This document shows positions 21,841 to 33,831 of a DNA stretch of 64,000 nucleotides, piece after piece. Below the pieces are notes generated by a model. That model worked only from the letters and a program-made list of their open reading frames with translations, was not told the origin of the DNA and made no database searches. Location of the stretch: contig NW_023501057.1 of the NCBI RefSeq assembly GCF_014066305.1, forward strand, positions 372,001-436,000. Reading direction: 5' to 3'. Source of the stretch: Letharia columbiana. Lineage: Eukaryota > Ascomycota > Lecanoromycetes > Lecanorales > Parmeliaceae. The translations under genes were made by a program, and so were the position numbers. Positions within the stretch are counted from its first letter, which is position 1. Each line of letters opens with the position of its first letter.

Positions 21841-24800
21841 ATGACAATGTCGCGCTTGTGGCACGTTGTGGTCTTATCTTGGGCTTTGGGATCCCTTGCA
21901 TTACCGCAATATGATCCCAACCGTTCTTTTGTGAATCAATTGAAGCTAAGAGCCCTACCTGTGGGAACTTGTAACCCAGATACTCCTTGTGAGAATGGGG
22001 CGTGTTGTGGTTCAAACGGTCTGTGTGGCTATTCTCCAACGGAGTGTGGTACTGGATGCAGGTCGAATTGCAACGCAAAAGCTGAATGTGGACAATATGG
22101 GACTCCTGGCCAGCAACACTGTCCTCTGAACGTGTGCTGTTCGCAATTTGGGTCAATTTCCCTTCCAACATAAACTCTCTGTGGCTAATTGCTTTGCCTG
22201 CAGCTTCTGCGGAAGTACCTCTGACTTTTGTGACACCGGCTGTCAAAAGGATTTTGGTGGATGCGGTCCTCCCCCTCAACCGTCTTGCGGCGGCTCCAAA
22301 GTGGGTCAGCGCACAATTGGGTGAGTTTGGACGAAGATAGAAAAGAATAGGTAGCTGACCAAGCTCTGAAGCTACTACGAGTCTTGGGCTGCCACTCGGA
22401 CATGCCAATCGGTACGAGCTATGTTTTGGAATCGCTTCCCACGCTGCTTACATGACTCTAGGTCACCCCTGAGGAGCTCAATCTCTCTGGGTTCACTCAC
22501 ATCAATTTCGCCTTTGCTTTTTTCGATCCCAGCAGCTTCCAAATTGCGCCCATGGACTCAAATTCTGCGTCCCTATTAGGCCGTTTCACCGCCCTGAAAG
22601 AGAAATACAACGGACTTGAGACTTGGATTTCCATCGGTGGGTGGTCTTTCACAGATCCTGGCCCAACTCAGGAGGCGTTCAGCGTCATGTCTTCAACCTC
22701 CGCAAATAGGCAGACATTCATCAACGGTCTTCTTAAGTTCATGAACCAGTACGGTTTTGACGGTAGGAAACCCAGTAATCTTCTATGCTCGTCCACTCAC
22801 TTTCATAGGCGTGGATCTCGATTGGGAGTATCCCCAAGCAGATGATCGTGGTGGTCAGCCAGCCGATACCGAGAATTATGTTGCACTCGCCAAGGAGCTC
22901 AAAGCTGCTTTGGGCCAGAAGGGACTGTCCATGACGCTTCCAACTAGCTTTTGGTATCTCCAGCACTTCGACGTAAATTCGCTCCAGGAGTCTGTTGATT
23001 GGTTCAATTTCATGTCATATGTGAGTTAATTCACACCGAAAATGCACACTTCGATGCTAAATGGCCATAGGATCTTCATGGAGTATGGGACGCCCAGTCG
23101 CAGTTTGTTGGCCCGTACATCGCCCCTCACACCAATCTTACCGAGATTGACCTGGGATTGGACCTTCTCTGGCGGGCTGGTGTTCAGGCAGACAAAGTTA
23201 CTCTTGGAATGGCGTGGGTACGTGACAACAAAATAAAACGCTATGCTGACGTCAGGTTGATAGCTGACCGATCCTTAGTACGGCCGATCCTTCACATTAT
23301 CAGATCCATCATGTAATACTCCCAACGACGTCTGCCAGTTCTCTGGAGGCGCAAATCCTGGGCCTTGCTCGGGCACCTCTGGGATACTCGACGACCAAGA
23401 GATCCAGAATATCATTACGCAGAACAGCCTGACACCGACATGGGATCATACAGCTGGGGTGAAGTGGATCACTTGGGATAGTAACCAGTGGATTTCATAC
23501 GATGACACAGATACTTTTCAGCAGAAGAAGGTGAGCCAGAAACTTCTCGAAAACCCTCGCGGGGCTGTGTAAAGTCACTGATGCCAATTGCCAATAGAAC
23601 TTCGCTAGTCAACGCTGTCTAGGTGGCCTCATGGTATGGGCTATGGATCAGAAGGATCAGACCCAGTCCAATGGGCTTGGTTCTACTCCCAACGTCACCC
23701 CAGATCAGCAGGCAAACGCACAGCAGATGTCCAGTGATCAAGCCGCATCTTTAAGCTGCTACACCACAGATTGCAATGCCAAGTGTAAATCAGGAACAAA
23801 TAAGGTCGCTGAAGTCTTTGGTCAGCCTGGACAAATTTCCACGAGGTATAGCGTCCTGACTCATGGGTTGTAGAAACAAAAGTCTAATGTCCGTAACCAG
23901 GGACCGATGCTCGAAAAACCAGTACCGGAGTGTTTGCTGCAATGACGGCACAACCATGGGCAAGTGTCAGTGGCGAGGATACCGCGGTGTCGGCATGTCG
24001 TGTATTCAGGGTTGCGCTGATGGTAGGGTCGAGACAGAGTTGACTTGGGAGGAGTAAACTACTAAAGTTAAAGTAGGTGAAACTGAAGTTGTGACTGACA
24101 CAAGCGTACAAAACGGGAAGAAAGTAAGCAGCACAGAGGGTTATGATCGTAGTCGGAGGTATTGCGAAGGTTGTGTTGACTATTTCCATCTAGGGCCAAA
24201 CCTGCAATGGTGGTCTCCAGTCCTACTGCTGCGCCGGCTTCTCACCGCCACCTTCTAAGAGTCAGCTTGAAAAAGATGCGGCAGATGCTGCCAAAGATGC
24301 TGCAGAAGCCGCCGCTCAACAGGCGGCTCTAGACTTGGCGGCGAAGGCTTTCTGCCGTGTGGCCGTCCCGGCCCTTCTCGCACCACTGGAACTTGCGGAA
24401 GACCTGATCCCCATTTTCGGTAAGTTTTTATCACTGAGTCGTACATTACACAATCTCTAGCCATACTGAAGATACTAGGGGAGATCCTCGATCTTGCCGA
24501 GCTCGCAGCGACGCCCGCGCTTATCGAAGGGTGTGTCAAAGGCATCGAGAAGGAGGGAAAAGCCGAATTCAAGGTTTTCGGCAAGGAGCACAGTCTCTCA
24601 CCGGGTGAGATCTGTCAGTTCTTCGGGAATGCAAATCCTGATCATAGCTGTGAATATTCAGATGAGCCCAGCAAGCTTCCAGAGACACGTCCGCCCACCT
24701 CAAGCCACGATCCTGAACCAACAAGTTCAGCATGTAATAAGCGCGCGCCGAACTGCAAGCGAGCGATATCAAGCACGGAAGCCAAGCAACCCATCAACAC

Positions 24801-26039
24801 TGAGCGTATGTTATTCTGCTGAGTAGGCGAAATTGTCTCTGACTCGAACGTGAATCCAGATCCAGGTGTGCAAAGAGTTTGCGACGGAGCACGATGGCCA
24901 CAGGCTTGCCAGCATTACTCATCTGTAATTGATTTTAACCAAATTCTCGTTGACGCAGGTGAGCGTGGATACAACCCTCTTACTTGTCCGACATTCTCTG
25001 GATTCAACTATCGTCAAGGAGGAAGAGGCGAGCAGATTACGGTTGATTGGACTGATCAACACAATAATGACTGGTAAGTGTCTATTGCTTCATTGAGCTG
25101 ATACTAGTCATCGCGATTCCTTGATGGTTTGATACCTATGCACTCCCATCTTGCGTTCTTGCATGCCTATCAAAAGATCTCCTTCTTTGTTAACTCATAA
25201 TCAGGTGGAATGGCTACATGCAAGAACCAAACTTGAACTGCGAGAGAGATGAATATCCTCCCATAGGCTTCTGGCAAGATCAAGATCTCCACGACCAGTA
25301 TGTAAGGATGGTACCGGGAACCCAGAACCAGGCTGCAGGTGCGGCATTATTTGGATTGGGGCTCTGCCGCTACAGCGGAGACGGTAAACCACCTGCGTCA
25401 ACCAGAAATGTTCGATTCGACCGAATGATCCACGGTCCTGACCGAGACACGTCCGTCTATACTGCGGACGTGACTACTACTCTTGCTACAGTATCAATTC
25501 GATTTGATGCGTATCCGCACCAGCCGGACTTCGGCATCACGGCGAATCCATGCTGGCCTTCAACGCTCGTCGATGATCCAGGATTCGCTTTACTGAATAG
25601 TGACCCTTGGTACGCCGCCCTGAGTAACCGCCAGCGACACCAGTCAGTCGATCAATACTCGAATCCGCCTCCCCTCGCCGTTATCCAGAACAAGCCTCCC
25701 CGAGCAGGATATCAGAAGCGGTTCATTGATCCTCTGGACATGGACTTGAGCTTTGACGAAAGAGACACTAAATATGAGCTAACGGAGTCCCTGGCCGAGC
25801 TGGGCATACGCAAGTGTCGCAGTACGAATTGCGTCGACGAGCTGAAGGAAATGAAGGGTTCGTCAGTATACGGTGCCCCGCCGAAAGGTCCCTTAATGCC
25901 AAGGGCGAGTGAAGCGGAGCCGACGGCGGTGGATACTGGTTTGCCACCTGCGGCGACACCGATGGCACCGAAAGTTGGCGGCGGCGGTGCGCAACTAGCT
26001 CTTGATTTAATTCCGAGGCCTACGGTAGGGATTGATTGA
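21841..26039 (+). CDS. GH18 chitinase, subgroup-C (killer-toxin-like), two CBM18 modules (14 exons, 1132 aa)
   Basis: A secreted endochitinase-type enzyme. Exons: 21841-22151, 22204-22320, 22372-22411, 22462-22762, 22809-23020, 23071-23217, 23279-23530, 23598-23845, 23901-24022, 24077-24123, 24194-24419, 24479-24805, 24860-25073, 25205-26039. All introns are GT...AG and phases close to TGA. Signal peptide is about 1-21. Two hevein-like chitin-binding modules (CBM18) lie at 44-77 and 83-125 (motifs CCGSNGLCGYSPTECG and CCSQFGFC). The GH18 domain spans about 142-485: GYYESW at 143, SIGG at 213-216, catalytic DGVDLDWE at 256-263 with acid/base Glu263, Tyr327 in MSYD, and Trp474. Beyond it come a Cys-rich segment (540-612), an Ala-rich helix (about 622-655) and a roughly 450-residue tail. 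No LysM domain is present in this protein; the divergent neighbour supplies LysM. The exon 13 acceptor could also be 24,866. Confidence 0.92.
24023..24076 (+). other. Chitinase intron containing an in-frame stop
   Basis: Without splicing, the frame meets TAA at 24,055-24,057. A GTAGGG donor and a TTAAAGTAG acceptor remove 54 nt and give GCADG-ETEVVTDT, a run that fits this chitinase group. An alternative acceptor 9 nt upstream (24,067) also keeps frame, adding three residues. Retention would end the protein about 11 residues into the intron, near residue 594, before the C-terminal third. Confidence 0.78.
25850..26039 (+). other. Low-complexity chitinase C-terminus
   Basis: The last 60 or so residues are rich in Pro, Ala and Gly (for example PPKGPLMPRA and KVGGGGAQLAL), with no membrane anchor or GPI signal evident. 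This region follows the last cysteines and is likely disordered. Confidence 0.6.
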
Positions 26040-26391
26040 TCTATATTGTTTTCACGTGCAGGAAAATTTGTATCCAGTCATTCAGCTACTCTGGTTAAGT
26101 AGAGAGTAGCACCAGTGCTTTCAAGACCGTCATGACCAGAAATAGCTCCGATTTCGAATACAATGCAGCTTCTCTTGATGCTTTTCGATCATCTTCTGGC
26201 GTGTCGCCGTGTTATCATGGTCTGACAACTTCTAACGCAACCGGTTTATTGGACCTTCTTCGCGTTCACAGAAATCGGCGAGCATAACTTTGCAGTTCTC
26301 CCGGTCAAAATTCGAAGGCCAACCATTCCGTGTGTAAATTTCGTAGACTTCCTAGATCCCGAAACCCACGTTAGCTCATTTGTGCTCATCC
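26040..26391. other. Convergent intergenic region
   Basis: About 350 bp separate the stop codons of the plus-strand chitinase and the minus-strand acidic-protein gene. It should contain both 3' untranslated regions. I see no repeat or clear terminator. Confidence 0.6.
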
Positions 26392-27487
26392 TCATTTGCG
26401 ATATTGCCACGTTTCGTCACTAAGCGAGGGGCTCACTTTGGTCTTCCGCTCTCTGATCATGATGTGAAGCAGGCGTTGATCTGCGGGCTCTGCAAGCTCT
26501 GGAGGCGGAAGATCCACCGGCTTGTACTCAGCAGTGTTCTTCTCGGACTGCAGGTCTATCCGCCTCTGGGGAGCTTCTTCGCCGTAGGCATCCTCCATTA
26601 ACTCGTCCAACTCCTCATCTGGGATCAGTCCGTCCTCATCATCCATGTCATCTTCACCGTCCGGTTCGCTTCCACCCTCCTCGTCGTCTCCTTGCTCATC
26701 TGCATCTGGCTCGAAGTCATCATCTGATGCCAGCCTATCTTCTTCTTCTTCCTGAAGCGTCGCAGAGGAAATACACCATTGCGCAGTACCTGCCGACCCC
26801 CGGGGATTGTAGAAGGCCATCCAGACCAGCTTCTCGAAATTTTGCTTCCAGAGGCGGAAGAAAGCGGCCGCGGGCATGGTCGGGTGCGCCATCCACTTGT
26901 CCTGCGTGGGAATATTCTCATATTCTTCGTAATCAATCATAATATGATGTCCCAAACTCGTCCATTCGGTGATAGTATCTATGTAGATTATCAACTAGCC
27001 GATCTAGTGCTAGGCAATTACTGGGATCCGTGAACAGGCAACTTGTTGCAAGCGACATGTACGCACCTGTATGAGTATCGAACAGAAGACTGGTACCGTC
27101 CCGGGATTCGTAATCCGTGAGCCAAATACAATGGCCCGGAACCGGCTGAAGAGAATCATTGATTTCATCGTAAACCTCGCCGTCGCAATAGGCGATCATG
27201 ATAGTGTCGGGCCCAATCATCCATCTCTTCCCAGGCGCGGGGGCGCGCAGATAAGGTAAATACCGAAGTAGTTCAATCACTTCTTCTGTCTTCCCTCTAT
27301 CTCGTAGCTTCTGCGCGTTCACGCCTGACCAGCCTTCCGAAGGTGGCAAGACGAGAGCGTTTGGCTCTATGTAGGGTAGCTTGATCAACAATTCGTAGAA
27401 GTCTTGGATGGCAGCAATGACTTCTCCGCGAGAGTAAGAGCTCTCCGCGGACGCTGGGTGGCTACGCACTGGAAGAGACGTCGACAT
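26392..27487 (-). CDS. Uncharacterised protein with acidic C-terminal region (two exons, 335 aa)
   Basis: I do not recognise a named family with confidence. Exon 1 is 27487-27067 and exon 2 is 26978-26392, joined by an 88-nt intron (GTGCGT donor, CTACATAG acceptor). The junction reads LLFDTHT-DTITEWTSLG in frame. The start at 27,487 (MSTSLPVR) was chosen because it begins the better-composed region; an in-frame ATG at 27,595 would add 36 residues. Residues 15-200 look globular, with GEVIAAIQDFYELLIKLPYI, PPSEGW, RYLPYL and a Trp/Phe-rich segment (AAFFRLWKQNFEKLVWMAFY). Residues 217-275 are almost entirely Asp/Glu, ending with a helix-prone ELDELMEDAYGEE. There is no signal peptide, so it is probably intracellular. 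The upstream side meets the RIP block about 170 bp away. Confidence 0.75.
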
Positions 27488-27655
27488 CGCGCGGCAGTCT
27501 TTGAGTTGCGAATGAGCTAAGTCTAAGGAAGCAAGAGAAGAATTTTGAGGATCGGGGATTTTTGTTTTAGTTTGGACGATTATACCAGTCAACATACAGT
27601 AGCAAGCCGTATATTAAGGTCGGCAGAGGGTTTTTCGTAATGATCTATATAGGCT
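27488..27655. promoter_or_regulatory. Short upstream region of the acidic-protein gene
   Basis: Only about 170 bp of ordinary sequence remain between the chosen start and the first RIP-mutated DNA at about 27,655. This must contain the promoter unless it extends into the repeats. It is also the right border of the gene island. Confidence 0.5.
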
Positions 27656-30600
27656 AGTTATGTAATAAGAATATTATAAGTATTATCTATAAATAAAGAT
27701 TTATTATAAGATTTAACGTATCTACTCTAAAATCCTTTTAAAGAATCTTCTTATTTTAATTATTTTATAATTTTATAATATTATAACTTAAGACTTCTTT
27801 CGAGAGTCTTTTAAGAAAATATATCTTCTATAATTATTTTCGTAAATATAAATATTAAGTCTCGTTTTCGAAATCTAATTATTATAAATTATATCTATAC
27901 TTTTTAACTTCTTAACTTTAAATTTAAGCGATTTAGCTAAAGTTCTTATAGAGATAATTTTCTCGAGATCTTATTAGTATATATAAAAGAATAAGATAGA
28001 TATAAAGATATAGTTTACTAGCGATTAGCTAGCGAATATAGACTATAAAAGATATAGAGTCGTTATAAAATTTAATAGTATATTTAATAATAGAACTAAT
28101 CTTTAAAAAATATTAAAACTTTAAAATATATAAAGTAGATCTATATCCGCTAAGTCTCTAGATATATAAAATATATTATTAAAATTAAATTCTAAAAGAA
28201 ACTCTAATATAATATATATAATATCGAAGTTTTAATATAAATAGCGTTAAGGCTTATAATAGTATTAGATCTAATAATTATCTCTTTTTTTAGATCTTAA
28301 TTTCTAAATATCTAAGTAGATAAAATGTTTATTAAAAAACCTTTAAATCTTAATAGAAAAATAAGAGAAAAGAATTAATCTATTATAATATCGTTTTAAT
28401 AATATAATAGAATTAATTATTACGTATTATAAACGCGCTATTAATATATTATATAATAATATTAATACTACTCTTAAGAATAATATCGTTTTATAATATT
28501 AATTAATAATAATCTATAATAAATTAATATACTTAATATTAATATTTTTATAGCGTTAATTAATAGCTCTTATAGCGAATAGATATTTAATTTAGAAATT
28601 TATAATAGAATCTTAAAATCTTAATAGATAAAAGAAGATAGAAGAGTTTTTCTATAAGTAATATTATTTCTATAGCGTAATATATTAATAGCGAAATAAC
28701 GTAATAATAATCTCTATTATAGATATTTAAAGAAAATAAATAATAGAGTAACGCGTTCGCGATAATATTTTTAATTATTAATTAATAATAATAATAGAAT
28801 AATAATAATAGTTAGATAACGCGACTCTATAGATAGTAGCGAAATATTACTATATCGCTAATATTTATATTATTAAATATTACTTATTAATATTAACGCT
28901 ATAATAGAGAATATAAAAACTCTCTTTAAATTATTTATTTTTATTCTTTATAACTTCTAATATCTCTCTTATAAGTACTTACTTTAGCGCTATAATATTA
29001 ATATTAATATTAATATAAATATAGTATATCTCGTTATATTAATAATCTATCTTTCTTTATTATAAATATCTTATTATTATTAATTATATTAATATATAAA
29101 CTAATAATTTTATAATACTCTTTTTTAATAATAATAATAACTTTAATAATAAGTATATAGTTACTTTATAAACGCGATTATTAATCTCTAACTATTTCTA
29201 TTATTATTACTTTATATATATAATTATTAATAAATTCTAATATCTAATTTATTATATAGAACTTACTTTTATTAAGATAATAATTTATATATTTAAAATA
29301 AGTCTTCTTTTTATAATAATTATAAGATTAAAAGATATAATATTAGTCGTTATATTAAATTTTTTCTATATCTTTAAACGTAGATAAGAAAATCGATATA
29401 GTACTATCGTCGCGTTAAATAATTTTAATAAATAATTTTATTAATAAATTAAGCTCGATAAGAGAATTACTTAATAATATAAATTATAGAAATATATAAT
29501 AGTAATAGCTTTAGTCGCTTTTATTATAATTATAAATTTTTAAGATTAATTTATAATAGTAAATAAGTATATAGCGAAGTTAAAGAAAATAAATAAGTTA
29601 TTAGAGAAGAAGTTTAAGAGTCTTTATTAATATATAGTAGATATTAATAAATATTAACTCGACGATTATACTTTAATTATCTTCTTATTAAAATAATAAA
29701 TTAATAAATTTAATTTAGAATTTAATAATAAGATAGTAGAGAATACTTAAGTAACGATTTTTTTTAATAATAATACTAGCGTAAAGTTTTTAGATAGTTC
29801 TTTAATAGCTATTTTAGATAAAAATATATCTATATTAATAGTATATATTTTAATATAATATATTTTTTTTATAATAGAATTTAGTAAATAGCTAAATAAT
29901 ATAATTATTTAATTAATTTATATCTTAATAGTAATAAGTATAAAGAAATATATATATAATATAAGTATTATTTAGAAATATATCTAATTTAATTAATATT
30001 TATATCTTATCTATAAATTTAAAAAGTGAATTTTCGTACGATTTTCGTCGAGTTCGTACTATAAGTATAATTTAGTCTATTAAGTAGACTTTATCTATAT
30101 TTAACTCTTTTCGTTAATTCTATTAGTTTAGCAACTTTAAAAATTTTTAGTAACTTTAAAAATTTTACGTAATATACTCTAATATACTCTAAGTACTATT
30201 CTATATATATATGATATTAATATATATTATTATTAATATATATATTATTATACGCTATATTAGAGTATTACTTACGTAATTAATTTTATTAAATTATTTA
30301 ATTTCGTAGTTAAATTTAAGTTAACGTTAATATTTATTATTATAAAATCTTATCGTTATAACGTCGATTATTAGAATTTTTCTTTTTTTATATATATTAC
30401 TGCTAAACTAATAGAACTAACAAAAAAGATTAAAATAGTTACTGAATCGGCGGAATTTGGGCAGATTCTAATCAGATTTGCTAATCTAACGGATTTTATG
30501 ATTTTCGCGATAAACGCGCGATCAGCAATTTCAAATTTTGTAGAAACTTTTCAGATTTGCAGATGCTTATTTTATCGCGTTTACTTATTTATTATTAACT

Positions 30601-33600
30601 TATATAATTAAATAAACTCTTTAATAATAAGAGACTTATTATTATCTATTACTTAATATTTATACTTATTATTTATTTATTTATAGATTTAAATTAGCTC
30701 GCTAGTATTAATAAGTTTTTTATTTAATAGTTATTAATTATACTCTTTATTTTAATTAATCTATTTAACTTTATATGAGATATCTTTTTTATACTTAATT
30801 TTATTAATAATTTCTTTAATCTTCTAAAGCTTATTATTATTAATAAGCTTAAAAGTTTATATAAAGATATTCGCTATATTATTATAATCGCGATTATAAT
30901 AAGACTTAAATAATAATATATAAAAGATATTATAAATCTTATATATCGAGAATAAAAGTAAATAATATATTTACGTAAAAAATTACTTTTTAATATAAGA
31001 GAATAGATAGATTAATATTAGATAATAATAATTATATATATAATTTTAATAGTTATTTTTCTTATTATATATAGCGCTTTAACGCTTTAGAATAAGCTTA
31101 TAAGCTTTTTAATTATAATTTTAATTATCTATTTAAATTATCTATTATTATTACTTTCTTAATTTACTTCGCTTCTTAATTTCTCTTAATAATTATATCT
31201 TTAACTTTATCTTAAATATTAATTTATATAATTTCTTTACTCGCTTAAAGTCCTTAATTATATTTTTAATATTTTTAAAATACTTTATTAATTTCTATAA
31301 AACTTCGTAAAATAGAAAGTTTTTTTAATTAATAAAATATTTAATCTCGTCTTTATAAACTCTTTTATCTAATATCTTATTAATCTCTTACTCTTTTTTT
31401 TATTAATTAAAGTTACTTATAATTTTAAATTATTATTATATAAGTATTATAACTTTAATAATAATATATAAAATATAAAATAAAATTTTTTATATCTAGT
31501 AGAGAGATCTAGCTTATAAATCTATATATTTATTTTCTTTAATATTATAAAAGATTTAAATTATTTATAATTAAGTTTCTTCTTTAATTATAAAATATAT
31601 ATATTTAAACTTTATAATAATACTTTATCTTCTTTTTTAAAAATTATAATTTTATAATTACTATTATAATATTTTACTTACTACTTTAATATTTACTCTT
31701 ATAATTCTTTTAGATATAATCTTATCTCTTATAATTAATCTACTCGCTTTATAATAAATAATATTTTCTCTTTTAAGATCTTATTTTTAGAAATATTTTC
31801 TAAATCTACTATATATTATATTAATAACTCTTATAAGATCTTATTAATATTTATATATATACTATTATTATATATAAATATAATTATTAATAAGATTTTA
31901 AATTAATTATTTTACTTATAATTATAATATAATTATAAATAATATTTAAGAATTTAATTTTACTTTTTAATCTAATAATTAATTTAAAGATAAAATATAG
32001 TATTAAGTTTACGCTTTATACTTAAATATTAATATAATATTATTTAAAATTATAACGAGATTTAAATATATATAATTTAGTAATAATATTTTAATTATTA
32101 CTATATAAGATAGATTAAATTCTAGAGAACTTAGTAGAAATATCTCTTAGATAACACGTTAGTAAGAGAGATTAAACTTCTATTATTAACACCTTTACTA
32201 TACGTCTAATACTATCGTATAATTATATTAGAGAGATAATTCTCTTAAATCTAGTATAGCTCTAAACTATATCCGATTTAGACCTTTTAAGCTCTTACGA
32301 CCCTTATAGTTATTCTCTCTTTTTTTTAAATTAAGCTTTTATAAGATATTATATTTAAGAATTAAGAACTATATAGATATTATATAATAGCGATATTATT
32401 AATTAGACGCTTAAAGTCTTAATATTAAACTTTTATTCTTTTATTATATATAGTATCTAAATAGTCTTATTAAAATTATAAAATCTTCGCGTAGAATAGA
32501 AAATGAGATAAAAGAGTATTATTATTTATAGCACCGTGACGAAGATTAATACTTCTCTTTATCCTTATTCTTCGATATAGATTTCTTTAAAACGCGTTAC
32601 TATAGTCTTCTCTCGATTATTACTAATTCTATTATAAACTTATTAAAATATTTCTAATAGAACTTACTTAATAGCTTTTATAGATAAAAGATTTCTTCGA
32701 AGAATTTCTATATATTTTTCGAGTTAAGATATCTTTTCTAATAAACTTAGTAGTATAGATCTTCTATCTTATTATTCTTATTTAATTTAAAAACTATACT
32801 ATCTATAATACTAGTAATAATATACTTAAATATATTATCTTTATCAAATTTTATATCTTCTAGTTATAGACTTATCTTCTCTTTTTTAAAAAGTTCTTTT
32901 CTAATAAGAATATATAAAAGATATTATAAATATATTAGCGTTTTAGTAATTATAAGCGATATAATTATAAGCTAATTATATTAATAATAAGAAAGAAATT
33001 AAAGTTTTTATACTCTAATTTACGATTACGCTTAATTTTAATATATTTAATATTTAGTTATATTAAGTTATTAACTTTATAATCGCGAGACTTTCAATAT
33101 TTATTAACGTATTCGATTTATAATTATTAGACTATTAGAATTATATTCTTATAAATATCTATTAAAGTAAAGAGATACTTAATATTCGCGACTATAGCTT
33201 TAAAATAAGATTTAAAATTAATCTCTTCGCTTTATAATATTCTTAAACTATAATTAATATTAGTCTCGAAAGGCGATATATTAATAATAAAGTTCTTCGC
33301 GTTATTATATATAAATTTAACTATTAATAATTACTATATCTATTTATTTTACTCTTAATAAACGAAGACTTATAAGTATTATTTTATAATACTATTCTAT
33401 CTCTTAATTTAATTATCGATTTAAAAGTAATATATAATTAATAAGCGTTATTTTATCTTTAGAAAATATATTATACTAGACTAGAATTAAGAGATAAATA
33501 ATAAATTATAATTTATTACTATTAGATTAAATAACTTATAATACTATATTAAAATTTTAATTAAAATCTATACGAATTATTTAATATTAAATATCTTATT

Positions 33601-33616
33601 TATAGAAATATAATTA
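27656..33616. other. AT-rich RIP block between the island and the large TIR element
   Basis: No gene is supported. The dinucleotide pattern is as in the left block. A TTAGTATATATAAAAGAATAAGATAG word at about 27,974-27,999 matches the beginning of the repeat at 11,895, so part of that family is present here. A GC-richer pocket lies at 30,410-30,580 and a mildly mutated one at 32,140-32,330. No LTR pair or coding remnant could be established. Confidence 0.7.
30410..30580. other. Less mutated pocket
   Basis: About 170 bp keep TG and CA words (GAATCGGCGGAATTTGGGCAG, TAAACGCGCGATCAGCAAT) within otherwise fully mutated DNA. No frame or inverted end explains it. It may be the unduplicated remnant of an element or a younger insertion. 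Confidence 0.5.
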
Positions 33617-33831
33617 CTAGCCGGAAAGGTATAATATATTCTATGAAATATTCCATATCAAGTGATACCATATCGTACCCGAATATGATATGAATAGGGT
33701 CGGATATCATATCATTTTTCTGATATGGGTTCGGGATCTTAACGGTATATCCTACGGTATAATATATCTGTGAAATCATATCATGAAATAGTATATGTAT
33801 GGAATATTCTCACTGAGATTTCTATATTTAT
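33617..33831 (+). repeat. 215-bp terminal repeat, left end of the outer element
   Basis: This is the reverse complement of 62,858-63,072 with limited differences and is clearly less mutated than the body (it keeps CCATATCAAGTGATACC and GGGTTCGGG). A more distant 202-bp relative lies at 43,305-43,506 in the same orientation. Confidence 0.82.

Noticed and set aside
21674..22408. 244-residue minus-strand frame
   Set aside because: It is antisense to the first exons and introns of the chitinase, with no family-like features.
24055..24057. Nonsense codon that would make the chitinase a pseudogene
   Set aside because: It lies inside a 54-nt GT...AG interval whose removal restores frame and a family-like sequence, and all 14 exons then close to 1132 codons.
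26380..27259. Plus-strand frames of 62-84 residues opposite the acidic-protein gene
   Set aside because: They are antisense shadows of its two exons.
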